A stretch of DNA of 64,000 nt, taken from assembly GCA_016124585.1 (NCBI GenBank), contig WGNL01000030.1, forward strand, positions 84,324-148,323, in the 5' to 3' direction. Below are positions 51,834 through 61,737 of this stretch, piece by piece (position 1 is the stretch's first letter; each line of letters opens with the position of its first letter). The position numbers were made by a program, and so were the translations under genes. The notes below the pieces were generated by a model. It saw nothing but the letters and a program-made list of their open reading frames with translations. It made no database searches and was not told the origin of the DNA. The stretch comes from Bacteroidota bacterium (GTDB taxonomy: Bacteria > Bacteroidota > Bacteroidia > Chitinophagales > Saprospiraceae).

Positions 51834-52029
51834 GGGTATTGATGTTCAAACAGGGTGTGTTCTTCAAACTTCTTGTCTTACCCAAATGCATAGGCATATT
51901 TAATGCCAATATTAAAATTTATTTTATTTGTAAAGCAATTTATTTCAATTTGTTAGTTGTGGAAATTCTTTTTTAAGTAGAGGGTGGTGAATTACCACTT
52001 TCGGAGGTTTCTTGGTTTTATTGAAAAAA

Positions 52030-52064
52030 TAAAGCCAGTTGCCGACTACCGACAACTAGCTTTA
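52030..52064. terminator. Terminator downstream of the DUF4340 gene
   Basis: TAAAGCCAGTTG and CAACTAGCTTTA form a 12-bp stem with one mismatch and an 11-nt loop, 23 bp after the minus-strand stop, with A-runs upstream that read as U on that strand. Confidence 0.7.
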
Positions 52065-52086
52065 CTTTTTTGATTTTTATAGAAAA

Positions 52087-53103
52087 TCAATTTTTCACTT
52101 GCTTACCTTGGGTTTCGAAAAATGCCTCGTACGGCCAGAATATTTTTTCAAAAACCCTATGCTGGGTAATCATCCAGTCACCTGTGTTGACGTCCGTGTA
52201 ATATCGTTCCACGACTTCAGAACGCCGTTCACCTGTGTATTTATCCTCCCGATAAGTAGGATAGAACGCAGCTTTACGTTCATTACCTTTCTTATCAGTC
52301 AATGATACTACTGAAAATGGCACCATTTGTCGAATGCTATCTTTTTGCGAAAAATCATTGAAAAAGCTCTCAGCCATTAGGCCACCAAATCCTACCAGAT
52401 ACCCTTCGATACGGCCATTGGAAACTGGTTTGTTGATGGCTGGCACATTGCCGTAGAATGGTTTTATATCCCAATTTTTACCGCTGCGTTTTAGCTTAAA
52501 AGATTTGTTCCGCTGTTGTGGGTACTCCACGCTCACAGCATCAATTTCTTCAGGCTTGTAGCTGAAAACATATCGGTCACGCCAGTCATCGCCAGTAATA
52601 TCAAATCGGGTCCTGATTTGACCTTCCATTTGCGGGATTTCCAGAATCATTGGTTGCTCCGCACCATCTAAAATGGCATAGGTGCCACGGGCATCCGCAG
52701 TCACACCACCAATATAGTAGGCCCTCAGCAGCTTGTCTCTTTTGCCATAAATTTCGACTTTGATTCCCCTTGCTGCCAATTCTTTAACAATACTTTCTGT
52801 AGCTGCTGGCGGTGGCACGGACTGCAATTCTAGGCTAGTGACCGCTTCCAGCAAGTTATCCACTATGAATTTATTTGCCTTCCATTGTTCATTGACCTTC
52901 CATCCGTTTCCATCTCTTTCGAGGGTGGTTTTATCACCAGTCCGCTTGGCTATGAAAATTTTTTGGATGTCTTCTTCTGGGACTTTGAAGATACGGTCCC
53001 ATCCGAGGGTAGATTTGGAAGTGCTTTTGCCACCTAAATAATACCATGCAGTTGCACCGCTCAGCAATGCGAAAATTGCGATGAGCAAATAGTTTTTTTT
53101 CAT
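52087..53103 (-). CDS. DUF4340 protein
   Basis: A 338-residue protein anchored by one N-terminal helix (KKNYLLIAIFALLSGATAWY). The exported part has the DUF4340 layout: FKVPEEDIQKIFIAKRTGDK, TTLERDGNGWKVNEQWKANK and the later repeat VSVEYPQQRNKSFKLKRSGK. DUF4340 proteins are often encoded near gliding or ABC-2-type transport genes (GldG), but none is in this window. Function not established. Confidence 0.87.
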   Translation of the reverse strand: MKKNYLLIAIFALLSGATAWYYLGGKSTSKSTLGWDRIFKVPEEDIQKIFIAKRTGDKTTLERDGNGWKVNEQWKANKFIVDNLLEAVTSLELQSVPPPAATESIVKELAARGIKVEIYGKRDKLLRAYYIGGVTADARGTYAILDGAEQPMILEIPQMEGQIRTRFDITGDDWRDRYVFSYKPEEIDAVSVEYPQQRNKSFKLKRSGKNWDIKPFYGNVPAINKPVSNGRIEGYLVGFGGLMAESFFNDFSQKDSIRQMVPFSVVSLTDKKGNERKAAFYPTYREDKYTGERRSEVVERYYTDVNTGDWMITQHRVFEKIFWPYEAFFETQGKQVKN

Positions 53104-53189
53104 AACTTTTGATTTACTTTTTCAAATGTAAAACGCTTGAATTGAAGCTTGAATCGCTGGTGCTTGCTAAGCATGCATCAAACCAACAT

Positions 53190-54836
53190 TCAGCTGTATA
53201 ACAATTCGTAGTACTCTTCTAGCATTCTTTTCACTGAAAACTGCTCGTGGGTACTAACCACGCTGTTGCGCATCATTCTGCGCCATTGGTTTTTATCTTC
53301 GTAAAATGTTGGCACTACTTCCTTGGTTAAAACTGTGTGCAATCCATTCATGTCATGCAAATCCTGCGCAACTGGGTCTTCCAATTCTAGCGCATCGCCG
53401 AATTGCCACCCGTTCACCCCATGATCGCATGCTTCGGGCCACCAACCATCTAAAATGCTGAGGTTAAGCACACCGTTCATGCTGGCTTTCATGCCGCTGG
53501 TGCCACTGGCCTCCTTTGGCCGGATCGGGTTGTTTAACCAAACGTCGGCACCACGGGTGAGCGCTGCCCCTATCGTCATGTCGTAATCCGTCAGGAAGAC
53601 GACTGATTTAGGGTATTTTTTGCTCATGGCCACCAGGTTTGCCACGATGGCCTTGCCAGCATCGTCAAGCGGGTGCGATTTGCCAGAAAATACGAGTTGT
53701 ACGGTCTGGTTTTTCAAAAGTGGCTCAATGATTTTTGGATTCCTAAAAATCAAGTCACTTCGCTTGTAAGGTACTGCCCGCCGACTGAACCCGATGATTA
53801 GCTTGTTTACGTCCAGTTTTACGCCGTTTCTTTTTTGGATAAGACTGACAAGTGCTTTTTTGTTTTTCAAATGGGCTGCCCAAAGGCTGTCAAGAGCGGT
53901 ATTGCTCAAATCGTAGGCAGCTTTCAAGATATTGGCATCCACCCACGTGGGCACATGAATTCCATTGGTAATGGCGTCAATCTTGCTTCGGTTTTTCACA
54001 TTCGCCCACATGATATTGGCCGTTTCACCATGCAATTGCGCTACTGCATTCGATTTTTTTGACAAACGCAGCGCACCAACTGTCATGTTAAAATGGTCCT
54101 TGTCATCCAGGCTGCCAAGTTTTGAAAGGTGCTTCCGTTTCAGACAAAGGTTGGCTCCCATGTAAATGATTCGGTCAATGGGATGGCTTTCATTGCCCTG
54201 CACCACTGGCGTGTGTGTCGTGAAAACGATTTCTTTTCGTACTTTCTTAGCAGCTTTTTTGAAGGTATCCCCCTTTTTTTCCATTCGCTCCCGCAATAAT
54301 TCAAAACCTGCAAATAGGGCATGACCTTCATTGAAGTGGTACAAATCCACCTCAATATTCAAGGCTCGAAGTGCCTTCACCCCTCCAATGCCAAGTACCA
54401 TTTCTTGTGCAATCCGCTCCTCACCGAACCAGCCGTAAAGTTGGCCAGAAATCCAAGCGTCAGCGTTCTCGGATAAATCCGTGTCTAGCAGGTAGAGTGG
54501 GGCGTTACCGAAGGCATCTACCAGCCAAACTTTGCACTTCACATTTACGCTCCGAATCTGAACCTCGACCGTGATGCCAGTGTCTTTGAGGAATTTATAC
54601 TTACGGTTTCGGTATGCATCAAAAGGCTGCCCGTTCTCATCAATCATTTGATCACCGTAGCCTTGTTTCCACATGATGCCAAGCCCTACGATTGGGTAGC
54701 CGTAGTCTTTTGCTCCTTTGAGGTAGTCGCCTGCAAGAATGCCTAGTCCACCAGCATAGATTTTAAAGTCGCTTTGTAAGCCGTATTCCATGCAGAAATA
54801 GGCGACCTTGGGCAGTTTTTTTGATTTTTTTGACAT
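53190..54836 (-). CDS. glgP: Alpha-glucan phosphorylase (GT35, short form)
   Basis: Phosphorolyses glycogen or maltodextrin to glucose 1-phosphate. The PLP-binding Lys lies in KEASGTSGMKASMNGVLNLS; VAYFCMEYGLQSDFKIYAGG, GLGIMWKQGYGDQ, TTHTPVVQGNESHP and AITNGIHVPTWVD are family motifs. At 548 residues it is shorter than classic phosphorylases (700-850) because the N-terminal regulatory portion is missing; similar short versions are known as alpha-glucan family phosphorylases in Bacteroidota (from memory). It is not adjacent to other glycogen genes here. Minus-strand, monocistronic. Confidence 0.93.
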   Translation of the reverse strand: MSKKSKKLPKVAYFCMEYGLQSDFKIYAGGLGILAGDYLKGAKDYGYPIVGLGIMWKQGYGDQMIDENGQPFDAYRNRKYKFLKDTGITVEVQIRSVNVKCKVWLVDAFGNAPLYLLDTDLSENADAWISGQLYGWFGEERIAQEMVLGIGGVKALRALNIEVDLYHFNEGHALFAGFELLRERMEKKGDTFKKAAKKVRKEIVFTTHTPVVQGNESHPIDRIIYMGANLCLKRKHLSKLGSLDDKDHFNMTVGALRLSKKSNAVAQLHGETANIMWANVKNRSKIDAITNGIHVPTWVDANILKAAYDLSNTALDSLWAAHLKNKKALVSLIQKRNGVKLDVNKLIIGFSRRAVPYKRSDLIFRNPKIIEPLLKNQTVQLVFSGKSHPLDDAGKAIVANLVAMSKKYPKSVVFLTDYDMTIGAALTRGADVWLNNPIRPKEASGTSGMKASMNGVLNLSILDGWWPEACDHGVNGWQFGDALELEDPVAQDLHDMNGLHTVLTKEVVPTFYEDKNQWRRMMRNSVVSTHEQFSVKRMLEEYYELLYS

Positions 54837-54964
54837 AATAAATTTATGTGAGCGACAGTGATGAGTTGATTATTCGAGTGTTTTTGGAATTTGGCAAAAC
54901 CGGTGAAGTATTTCAAATATCCACTTCTAAATTACGATTTGCCCAATTCACCACTTTGACCTTT

Positions 54965-55654
54965 TCACATTTTTGACATTTCATGGTGCAGCACGTAACT
55001 TGTTTCCGGCGCAAGCATAGCCAAAGAATCTGGAGCTTTGGCAAAGGCTCCCGTATCCGGCTGGTCATACACTTCAAATTTTTCATCTGATACCTTCCCG
55101 TTGTCAATGGTTGCACTGCGTGTGATGAGGTCAAGCACCCTGTCGTCATCAAGGTCGGTTAGCCAGGCATCCTGTTGGTGACAAATGCCTTCGTCACAAT
55201 GCAGACTGGCCAAATCCCTAATTTTCTCAAGTTTTGAGGTAGCATTGTTCCATTTTGCTAGAACGAGGTCGCTTGATGCATATTTGCCAGGTACCCGCAG
55301 AATATAAAAATTGTAGATTTCTGTGCGGTAACATGCATACACGCTTCCAATTTCATTGGGTTGTAGGCCCTCCCCCAAATATTTAAGGTATGCTTCAGCT
55401 ATTGGTTTCCCAGTGTAGGGATACTCGTCCTGTTTAGGATCGGCCATGTTAGTACCAAAAAGGTGCATTTTCACAACATTCACTTCTTCGAACATATTGC
55501 GAAAAGTAGTGTCAATATTTTGATGCATGTCATCAGACATTGGCATTTCATGCGACATTTCAGGTGCATTTGCTTCGTTCCCTCCGCAGCTGTAAATTAA
55601 AAATGTGGATATGGAAATGGCTAGATATGTTGGCCATTTGATAAGATTTTTCAT
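54965..55654 (-). CDS. Predicted lipoprotein of unknown function
   Basis: A 229-residue lipoprotein (signal NLIKWPTYLAISISTFLIYSC, with YSC as the lipobox end). The Met/His/Glu-rich linker (MSHEMPMSDDMHQ) might bind metal. The folded part contains GSVYACYRTEIYNFYILRVP, a paired CDEGICHQQ and DLDDDRVLDLITR, a calcium-type Asp repeat like FG-GAP blades. I recognise no family. It is preceded by a terminator, so it has its own promoter. Confidence 0.75.
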   Translation of the reverse strand: MKNLIKWPTYLAISISTFLIYSCGGNEANAPEMSHEMPMSDDMHQNIDTTFRNMFEEVNVVKMHLFGTNMADPKQDEYPYTGKPIAEAYLKYLGEGLQPNEIGSVYACYRTEIYNFYILRVPGKYASSDLVLAKWNNATSKLEKIRDLASLHCDEGICHQQDAWLTDLDDDRVLDLITRSATIDNGKVSDEKFEVYDQPDTGAFAKAPDSLAMLAPETSYVLHHEMSKM

Positions 55655-55768
55655 CAGAAATAATTAGTAGGTGAAACAATATAGGCTTTTGCCAAAGGTT
55701 AGGTCGGGGCAAATTTAGCCATTTTACTAAGTTCAGGAAGCAAGTTGACTAGCTTTCCTTATCCAATA

Positions 55769-55800
55769 AAAAAGCACAGGCATGATAGCCTGTGCTTTTT
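55769..55800. terminator. Terminator downstream of the cytochrome c peroxidase gene
   Basis: AAAAAGCACAGGC and GCCTGTGCTTTTT form a 13-bp perfect stem with a 6-nt loop, 51 bp after the minus-strand stop. A-rich and T-rich flanks allow action in both directions. Confidence 0.85.
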
Positions 55801-55850
55801 GTTAAATCTGTTAGGTTATCGATATTACCGAAATGACTACATGATGACTA

Positions 55851-57200
55851 TTAGTTGCAACCCAAGTCGATTTTGGACTGTACATCATTGTTCGGAAAAC
55901 AATGGCCAGAACGTACGGACAATGGCTGGAAGCGCATCAGATTCGGATCATGTAAGCCTTTTTCAATGAAGGCTGTGATATCATCAATTTCAGAAGTTGA
56001 AAGTCCAAGCGGCTTGAATTGGCTAGCGAGTTGGCTTTCGGGCACATTGGCATTCTGCTTGATACCAGCGTTTTTATACTCAATCACTTCCCGGACCGAG
56101 TGGAAGCTAGCGCCATGACCGTAAAATTTGGAATCAGTCAAATTGTAAAGTTGCGGAACCTTGAATTTGTAAAGATCTGCATCATTTTTGGTGAAGCAAT
56201 AGCGCCCCTTGTTTTCACAAGATTCTGAATTTGCACCGTAAGTAATGTCTGAAGACTCAAAAAGATCGTTCATACCAAGTGCGTAAAATTGCATGGTCGC
56301 AAGGCTTGGGCCATTGTGGCAACTGGAACAATTGGCTTTGCCAAAAAACAAAGTAGCCCCACGTTTTTCCTGGTCAGTAAGTGCATTCGTCTTTCCTCTC
56401 AGCCAAAGTTGGAAAGGTGCTTGATTGGCTAAAAGGACACGCTCGTAAGCTGCGATGGCAAGGCCGGTATTTTCTTGGCCGTAGCGTACCCCAGGGTCAG
56501 AATCCGGAAATGCCTTATCGAAAAGCTCCTTGTAATTGAGTTGCGTACAAATAGAGTCGTTCATTTTTAATCGATGAACGTCTTGGGCTGCGATGGCCTG
56601 TGTCTCGGTACCTTCGTATCCAAGGTTGTTTTTTTCTTTTGGTGTTCCTGGCGTCCAACTGGATTCAGTGCCAGCGTTTACACCCAATGCGCCGAATTGT
56701 CCGTTCCAAAGAATGGCTTCTTGATAAGCAATGTTCAGTGCAGAAGGCGTGCGGACTGGTTGTACGTCCAATTCCGAGCTTTGATACTCAGGGTTGGCAA
56801 CCCGGCCTTCGCCGTTCATGCCAAAGCCCATTCCTCCGTCTGAAATGCCTTGGTGTGTGCCTGCTTGAAAACCTGCGCTCGCAAAATGACAGCTTGAACA
56901 AGAATAATTTCCGGCATTATTTGCATGTTTGGGGCTTAACCCTAAACCAGTTTCATGAAAAAGCAATGCACCCAAATCCACTTTAGCTTGGGTGATTTCG
57001 TTTCTTGGGTCATGTGGTATTTTGCTGAATTCGTTGCTCAAAGGAAGGACATAGTATGACTTCCCGGCACCACCAGAGGCGTCTTTCAATGTTTGTTCTA
57101 GTTCAACGTCGAGCTGGTTTGCACTAGTGGCTTCGTCCTTTTGACAAGCTGAAAACAATAAGATGGACAGCCCTAAAAATGTAATATTCCGTAAATTCAT
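55851..57200 (-). CDS. MauG-type di-heme cytochrome c peroxidase, lipoprotein
   Basis: From ATG 57200 (MNLRNITFLGLSILLFSAC, lipobox FSAC) the protein has 449 residues. Two heme c sites are present: CSSCH at residues 101-105 and CSSCH at 291-295. The layout (LGALLFHETGLGLSPK, PVRTPSALNIAYQEAILWNG, NTGLAIAAYERVL, GATLFFGKANCSSCHNGP) matches the di-heme peroxidase/MauG group. It probably reduces hydrogen peroxide in the periplasm or oxidises a protein partner. Maturation of its hemes needs the ccm proteins, of which CcmE and CcmF lie at 32.7-36.0 kb. Confidence 0.9.
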   Translation of the reverse strand: MNLRNITFLGLSILLFSACQKDEATSANQLDVELEQTLKDASGGAGKSYYVLPLSNEFSKIPHDPRNEITQAKVDLGALLFHETGLGLSPKHANNAGNYSCSSCHFASAGFQAGTHQGISDGGMGFGMNGEGRVANPEYQSSELDVQPVRTPSALNIAYQEAILWNGQFGALGVNAGTESSWTPGTPKEKNNLGYEGTETQAIAAQDVHRLKMNDSICTQLNYKELFDKAFPDSDPGVRYGQENTGLAIAAYERVLLANQAPFQLWLRGKTNALTDQEKRGATLFFGKANCSSCHNGPSLATMQFYALGMNDLFESSDITYGANSESCENKGRYCFTKNDADLYKFKVPQLYNLTDSKFYGHGASFHSVREVIEYKNAGIKQNANVPESQLASQFKPLGLSTSEIDDITAFIEKGLHDPNLMRFQPLSVRSGHCFPNNDVQSKIDLGCN

Positions 57201-57489
57201 TTTTTTGACTTTAAATGATGAAGAATTAAGTGTCAAAGCGTTTGATGGAAAATGGAATAGGCTAGTTAAATGAAATTTTAAGCCATTTGGGGAGATAATT
57301 GTTTGGTGCGAAAACATTGCCAATCCTGCAAAAAATGAAGTTTAATTGTTGATTCTAATAAATTTTTAGGCATTTTTCGAAATGCTTCTATTATCCCGGT
57401 ATTCAATTTTTTTCGAAATAGCGCTTAAGGAAATGTTTAAAAAATCATTTTGAAACTGTTCGATTTCTAACTTTCCGAAAAAATAAACG

Positions 57490-58512
57490 ATGAAAATCAA
57501 TCTCATATCCGATACCGTCACCAAACCTACGCCTGCTATGCTGAAAGCAATGTATTCTGCCGAAGTGGGTGACGATGTTTTCAATGATGACCCTACGGTG
57601 AATGCCTTGCAAGCCAAGGCGGCCGATATGTTCGGCAAAGAGGCCGCCTTGTTTTGCCCATCTGGAACCATGACCAACCAGATTGCCATTAAATGCCATA
57701 CCCAACCGCTCGACGAGGTGATTTGCGACCATTTTTCGCATATTTTTCAGTATGAAGTTGGTGGCTACGCTTTCAATTCTGGCGTGGCAATCAATCTAAT
57801 ATCTGGCACAAATGGAAAAATCACAAAAGACCAAATTGAGGCAGCCATCAAACCAAATTATGATTGGTTGCCACGTACAAGATTGGTTGTTTTGGAAAAT
57901 ACGGCAAATAAAGGCGGTGGTAGTTACTACACACTTGAGGAGGTTCGGCCCATTCGGCAAATGTGCCTGGACCGTGGCTTGGCGCTACATCTTGATGGTG
58001 CTCGACTGTTCAATGCGTTGGTGGAGACGGGTGAAAATACCTTAGATTGGGGCAGTATGTTTGACAGTATTTCCATTTGTCTTTCCAAGGGGTTGGGTGC
58101 CCCAGTAGGTTCCTTACTCATTGGTAATCAGGATTTTATCGCAAAAGCTAGGCGCTACAGAAAAGTGATGGGTGGCGGGATGCGACAAGCTGGTTACCTA
58201 GCTGCTGCTGGCATTTTTGCCCTTGAAAACCATGTGGGACGGCTCCGGGAGGATAACCTCCGTGCAAGGAATTTAGGAGAAACTTTGCGCCAGCAAAACT
58301 GGGTGAGCAACGTGAGGCCAGTACAGACGAACATCGTCATTTTTGACTTGGCGCCACCATTCACTGCGGCGGATTTTTTGAAAAAATTTGAGGAAAAAGG
58401 CGTTCTAGCAACTGCTTTCGGGCCAGCAACGGTGCGGTTTGTGACGCATTTGGATTTTACAGAGGAGATGATGAGTAGGGTAGTGGAGGTGATTGAAAAA
58501 TTGAAATTTTAA
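57490..58512 (+). CDS. ltaE: Low-specificity L-threonine aldolase
   Basis: A 340-residue PLP enzyme that splits threonine or allo-threonine to glycine and acetaldehyde. The PLP Lys200 is in SICLSKGLGAPVGS. INLISDTVTKPTPAMLKAM, AEVGDDVFNDDPTVNAL, CPSGTMTNQIAIKCH, LHLDGARLFNAL and GGGMRQAGYLAAAG are family motifs. Length normal. It faces alaS convergently across a strong terminator. Confidence 0.95.
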   Translation: MKINLISDTVTKPTPAMLKAMYSAEVGDDVFNDDPTVNALQAKAADMFGKEAALFCPSGTMTNQIAIKCHTQPLDEVICDHFSHIFQYEVGGYAFNSGVAINLISGTNGKITKDQIEAAIKPNYDWLPRTRLVVLENTANKGGGSYYTLEEVRPIRQMCLDRGLALHLDGARLFNALVETGENTLDWGSMFDSISICLSKGLGAPVGSLLIGNQDFIAKARRYRKVMGGGMRQAGYLAAAGIFALENHVGRLREDNLRARNLGETLRQQNWVSNVRPVQTNIVIFDLAPPFTAADFLKKFEEKGVLATAFGPATVRFVTHLDFTEEMMSRVVEVIEKLKF

Positions 58513-58515
58513 GAA

Positions 58516-58544
58516 AAAAGGCCAGTCAAAATGACTGGCCTTTT
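58516..58544. terminator. Bidirectional terminator between ltaE and alaS
   Basis: AAAAGGCCAGTCA and TGACTGGCCTTTT form a 13-bp perfect stem with a 3-nt AAA loop, directly between the ltaE stop (58512) and the alaS stop (58549). Confidence 0.9.
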
Positions 58545-58548
58545 CAGT

Positions 58549-61203
58549 TTATTCAAGTAATGATTTGGCCCGTGAAATTGCCTTATCCAGCCCACTCGCA
58601 TCCTTCCCTCCCGCTGAGGCAAAGAACGGCTGCCCACCGCCGCCGCCTTGTATGTCCTTGGCCAGTTCCCTGACCATGTTGCCTGCATTGTAGCGGTCAG
58701 TTAGTTCCCTGCTCACAGAGACCATGATTTGCGGCTTGCCATCCGTTTCTAGGCCGAAGACGATGACGCAGTTGCCCACTTCCTGCTCCAATTGAAAGGC
58801 CAATGTTTTCACAGCATTGGCGTCTTGGATTGGCAGTTTTGCAGCGAGGGAGTTTACACCGTTCACGACCTGGAACTGCCCTTTTAGCTGCGACTTGAGC
58901 GCCCCTGCCTGCTCATTCACCAGTTGCTCGACCTGCTTTTTCAGGTTGCGATTTTCTTCTTGTAAGCTGGCGATGGCTTTGGCTGGGTGTTGAGCACTCT
59001 TCAGCAAGTTTTTTATTTCATTTAGCTCCGCAATTTGCCCCAAGAAATATTGTTCGGCATTGCCAGCAGTCACTGCCTCTATGCGTCGAATCCCGGCAGC
59101 CACGGCACTCTCTCCCACAATTTTGAACTGGCCAATTTCACCAGTTGCCTGTACATGCGTACCGCCACAGAGTTCTTGGCTGAAATCTTTATCGAAAGTG
59201 ATCACCCTGACAGTTTCACCATATTTTTCACCAAATAGCATCATGGCGCCCAGCTTTTTGGCGTCTTCGATTGGCATGTTCCGCACTTCGTCAAGGCCAA
59301 TATTCTCCCGGATTTTTTGGTTCACCATTGCTTCAATCTGGAGGATTTCATCTTCCGTCAGTTTTTCAAAATGTGAAAAGTCGAAGCGGAGACGGGCATC
59401 GTCCACGTCCTGTCCTTTTTGTAACGCATGGCTACCTAGAACTTTGTGCAAAGCAGCATGCAGCAAATGTGCCCCAGTGTGGTTGGAGCTTGTGGCTTGG
59501 CGCTTAGTGGCATCCACTTTTGCTTCCACATTTCCGGTTATTTCCTTCGGTAAACGTTCCACTACATGTATGACCAGATCGTTTTCCTTTAAAGTATCGA
59601 GCACTGCAATTTTTTCATTTTCGCCAAAATTCATCCAACCAGTATCACCACGCTGGCCACCACTTTCAGCGTAAAATGGCGTTGTGCTGAGCACGATTTG
59701 CGATTGGTTGCCTTTCTTGGTTTTGACGGTTCTGTACCGCAACACCTTGGATTTGTTGACTTCCAAATGGTCATAACCTACAAAATCCACATCACCGGAT
59801 TCGAGAATATTCCAGTCACCTACTTCTTTTTCTGCATCAGTTCGGCCACGTTCTTTTTGCTCCTTCATGGCTTTTTCAAAGCCTTTTTCGTCAACGCTCC
59901 AGCCTTTTTCTTCAGCCATCAGACGGGTCAAGTCAATTGGAAAACCGAATGTATCGTACAATTCGAATGCGTCATCACCAGCGATTACACCTCCTTTTTC
60001 CCGAAGGGAAGCAAAACGTTTTAACCCGTTTTCTAAGGTATTCAAAAATGATTTTTCTTCGCTTTGGATGATTTTGGCGACTTGTTCTTGTTGGGCTTTC
60101 AACTCGGGGAAAACATCTGCAAATTGGTCGGCAAGCATGGGCACGAGCCGGTGCAGGAACGGCTCTTTGATGTTCAGGAACGAATAGTAATACCGAACTG
60201 CCCGGCGAAGTATTCGTCGGATAACATAGCCAGCACCGCTGCTAGCTGGTAACTGCCCATCTGCAATTGTGAAACTCACCGCACGTATGTGGTCGGCAAT
60301 CACCCGCATGGCGATGTCGCTCATGAGGGAGGAAGAATTTTCGTTGGCACTAGATGGAGCAGATAAATCAGGGTAAAGCCCTGTGTATTTGATACCGCTT
60401 TCCTTTTCTACGAATTGTATAGTAGGGGTGAAAATATCAGTGTCATAAGTGTTCAGTTTACCCTGAATTACGAGTGTGAGTCGCTCGAAGCCCATACCAG
60501 TGTCCACGTGCTTTTCAGGCAGTTCCTCCAACGAGCCATCGGCTTTGCGGTTGAATTGAATAAATACGTTATTCCAAATTTCGATGACACGTGGGTTGTC
60601 CTTATTCACCAATTGTTCACCTGGAATCAAAGCACGCTCGCTGTCTGGCCGTAGGTCGATATGAATTTCGGTGCAAGGGCCGCATGGGCCTGTGTCGCCC
60701 ATTTCCCAAAAATTATCTTTTTTGTTGCCATTGATGACGTGGTTGCTTGGCAGCACTTCTTGCCAATATTTTCTGGCCTCATCATCGGCAGGAACATTTT
60801 CGGATGGGCTGCCCTCAAAGACGGTAGCATACAATCTATCTTTTGGTAATTTGAAAACCTCAGTAAGCAACTCCCATGACCAAGCTATGGCTTCTTTTTT
60901 GAAATAATCACCAAATGACCAATTGCCCAGCATCTCGAACATAGTGTGGTGCGTTCCGTCCCGACCAACCTCCTCTAAGTCATTGTGTTTACCACTAACT
61001 CGAAGGCATTTTTGAGTGTCGGCAATGCGGCGCACCTCCGGGGTTTGCGTTCCAAGAAAATAATCTTTGAACTGGTTCATCCCCGCATTCGTGAACATTA
61101 GCGTGGGGTCATCCTTGTTCACGATTGGAGAGGAAGGAACGATTTTGTGCTGTTTGGAAATAAAAAAATCGAGAAAAGTTTTACGTATTTGCTGTGCGGT
61201 CAT
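58549..61203 (-). CDS. alaS: Alanyl-tRNA synthetase
   Basis: Charges tRNA-Ala in the cytoplasm (class II synthetase). The 884-residue length is typical. Motif 1/2 region: TLMFTNAGMNQFKDYFLG, CLRVSGKHNDLEEVGRDGTH, MLGNWSFGDYFKKEAI; tRNA acceptor recognition and editing follow, with SNHTGAHLLHAALHKVLGSH (HxxxH zinc site) and QELCGGTHV. The C-terminal C-Ala domain ends GGQPFFASAGGKDASGLDKA. The editing site is intact. It starts at 61203 and is divergent from the M23 peptidase. Confidence 0.97.
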   Translation of the reverse strand: MTAQQIRKTFLDFFISKQHKIVPSSPIVNKDDPTLMFTNAGMNQFKDYFLGTQTPEVRRIADTQKCLRVSGKHNDLEEVGRDGTHHTMFEMLGNWSFGDYFKKEAIAWSWELLTEVFKLPKDRLYATVFEGSPSENVPADDEARKYWQEVLPSNHVINGNKKDNFWEMGDTGPCGPCTEIHIDLRPDSERALIPGEQLVNKDNPRVIEIWNNVFIQFNRKADGSLEELPEKHVDTGMGFERLTLVIQGKLNTYDTDIFTPTIQFVEKESGIKYTGLYPDLSAPSSANENSSSLMSDIAMRVIADHIRAVSFTIADGQLPASSGAGYVIRRILRRAVRYYYSFLNIKEPFLHRLVPMLADQFADVFPELKAQQEQVAKIIQSEEKSFLNTLENGLKRFASLREKGGVIAGDDAFELYDTFGFPIDLTRLMAEEKGWSVDEKGFEKAMKEQKERGRTDAEKEVGDWNILESGDVDFVGYDHLEVNKSKVLRYRTVKTKKGNQSQIVLSTTPFYAESGGQRGDTGWMNFGENEKIAVLDTLKENDLVIHVVERLPKEITGNVEAKVDATKRQATSSNHTGAHLLHAALHKVLGSHALQKGQDVDDARLRFDFSHFEKLTEDEILQIEAMVNQKIRENIGLDEVRNMPIEDAKKLGAMMLFGEKYGETVRVITFDKDFSQELCGGTHVQATGEIGQFKIVGESAVAAGIRRIEAVTAGNAEQYFLGQIAELNEIKNLLKSAQHPAKAIASLQEENRNLKKQVEQLVNEQAGALKSQLKGQFQVVNGVNSLAAKLPIQDANAVKTLAFQLEQEVGNCVIVFGLETDGKPQIMVSVSRELTDRYNAGNMVRELAKDIQGGGGGQPFFASAGGKDASGLDKAISRAKSLLE

Positions 61204-61737
61204 GAAATATTTTTTTGTGGCTTATTTCGGCCTTGCTTGAAGTTTTTCGATTAGTTAAATGGCTTTGTTTCAAAAATTTAACAAATTTAAAAAAAGCTAT
61301 TTATTTTTTATTAAGATTGTAAAATGCTGATTTTTAGTGTTTTAACAAATTTGAATTTGATGAAGTGAAATTTCATTGTCAAAAGTTTTCCACAGATGTA
61401 TTCATTTTCAAACTAGATTGAGCATATTTGCAGCCGCCTTGAAAATTTTATGCGGTTCTTGAACTTATTTTGAACCGCATCAACAAGGTAAACAGTCTTT
61501 GAGAAGAATATTCTGTTACTATATCCAAAAAGTGAGTTTAAGATTAAAATTTTGTTTAGTAAAATGGCGGAAAGTCGTCGTTTTCTTTTGAAAAGGCTAA
61601 TTATTAATGTGGACAATAGGATTATTTGGTTTTTGGGAGGGACCCTAAGTCAGTTAATTACAATTCTGCCTTGTCCACCTTTGTGGTAAAAAAATTAGGC
61701 CGCAAAGTTAGGTTTTTGGCTTCACAACAGAACAAGT
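61204..61737. other. 534-bp divergent intergenic region alaS / M23 peptidase
   Basis: AT-rich, without a gene that I can support. It contains a 9-bp hairpin (ATGCGGTTC at 61450-61458 with GAACCGCAT at 61472-61480). A CACCTTTG at about 61676-61683 is one mismatch from TAnnTTTG and could be part of the peptidase promoter. Confidence 0.45.

Noticed and set aside
61413..61616. 67-codon minus frame in the alaS/M23 gap
   Set aside because: Basic, low-complexity product in AT-rich intergenic DNA; it spans the hairpin and has no family resemblance.
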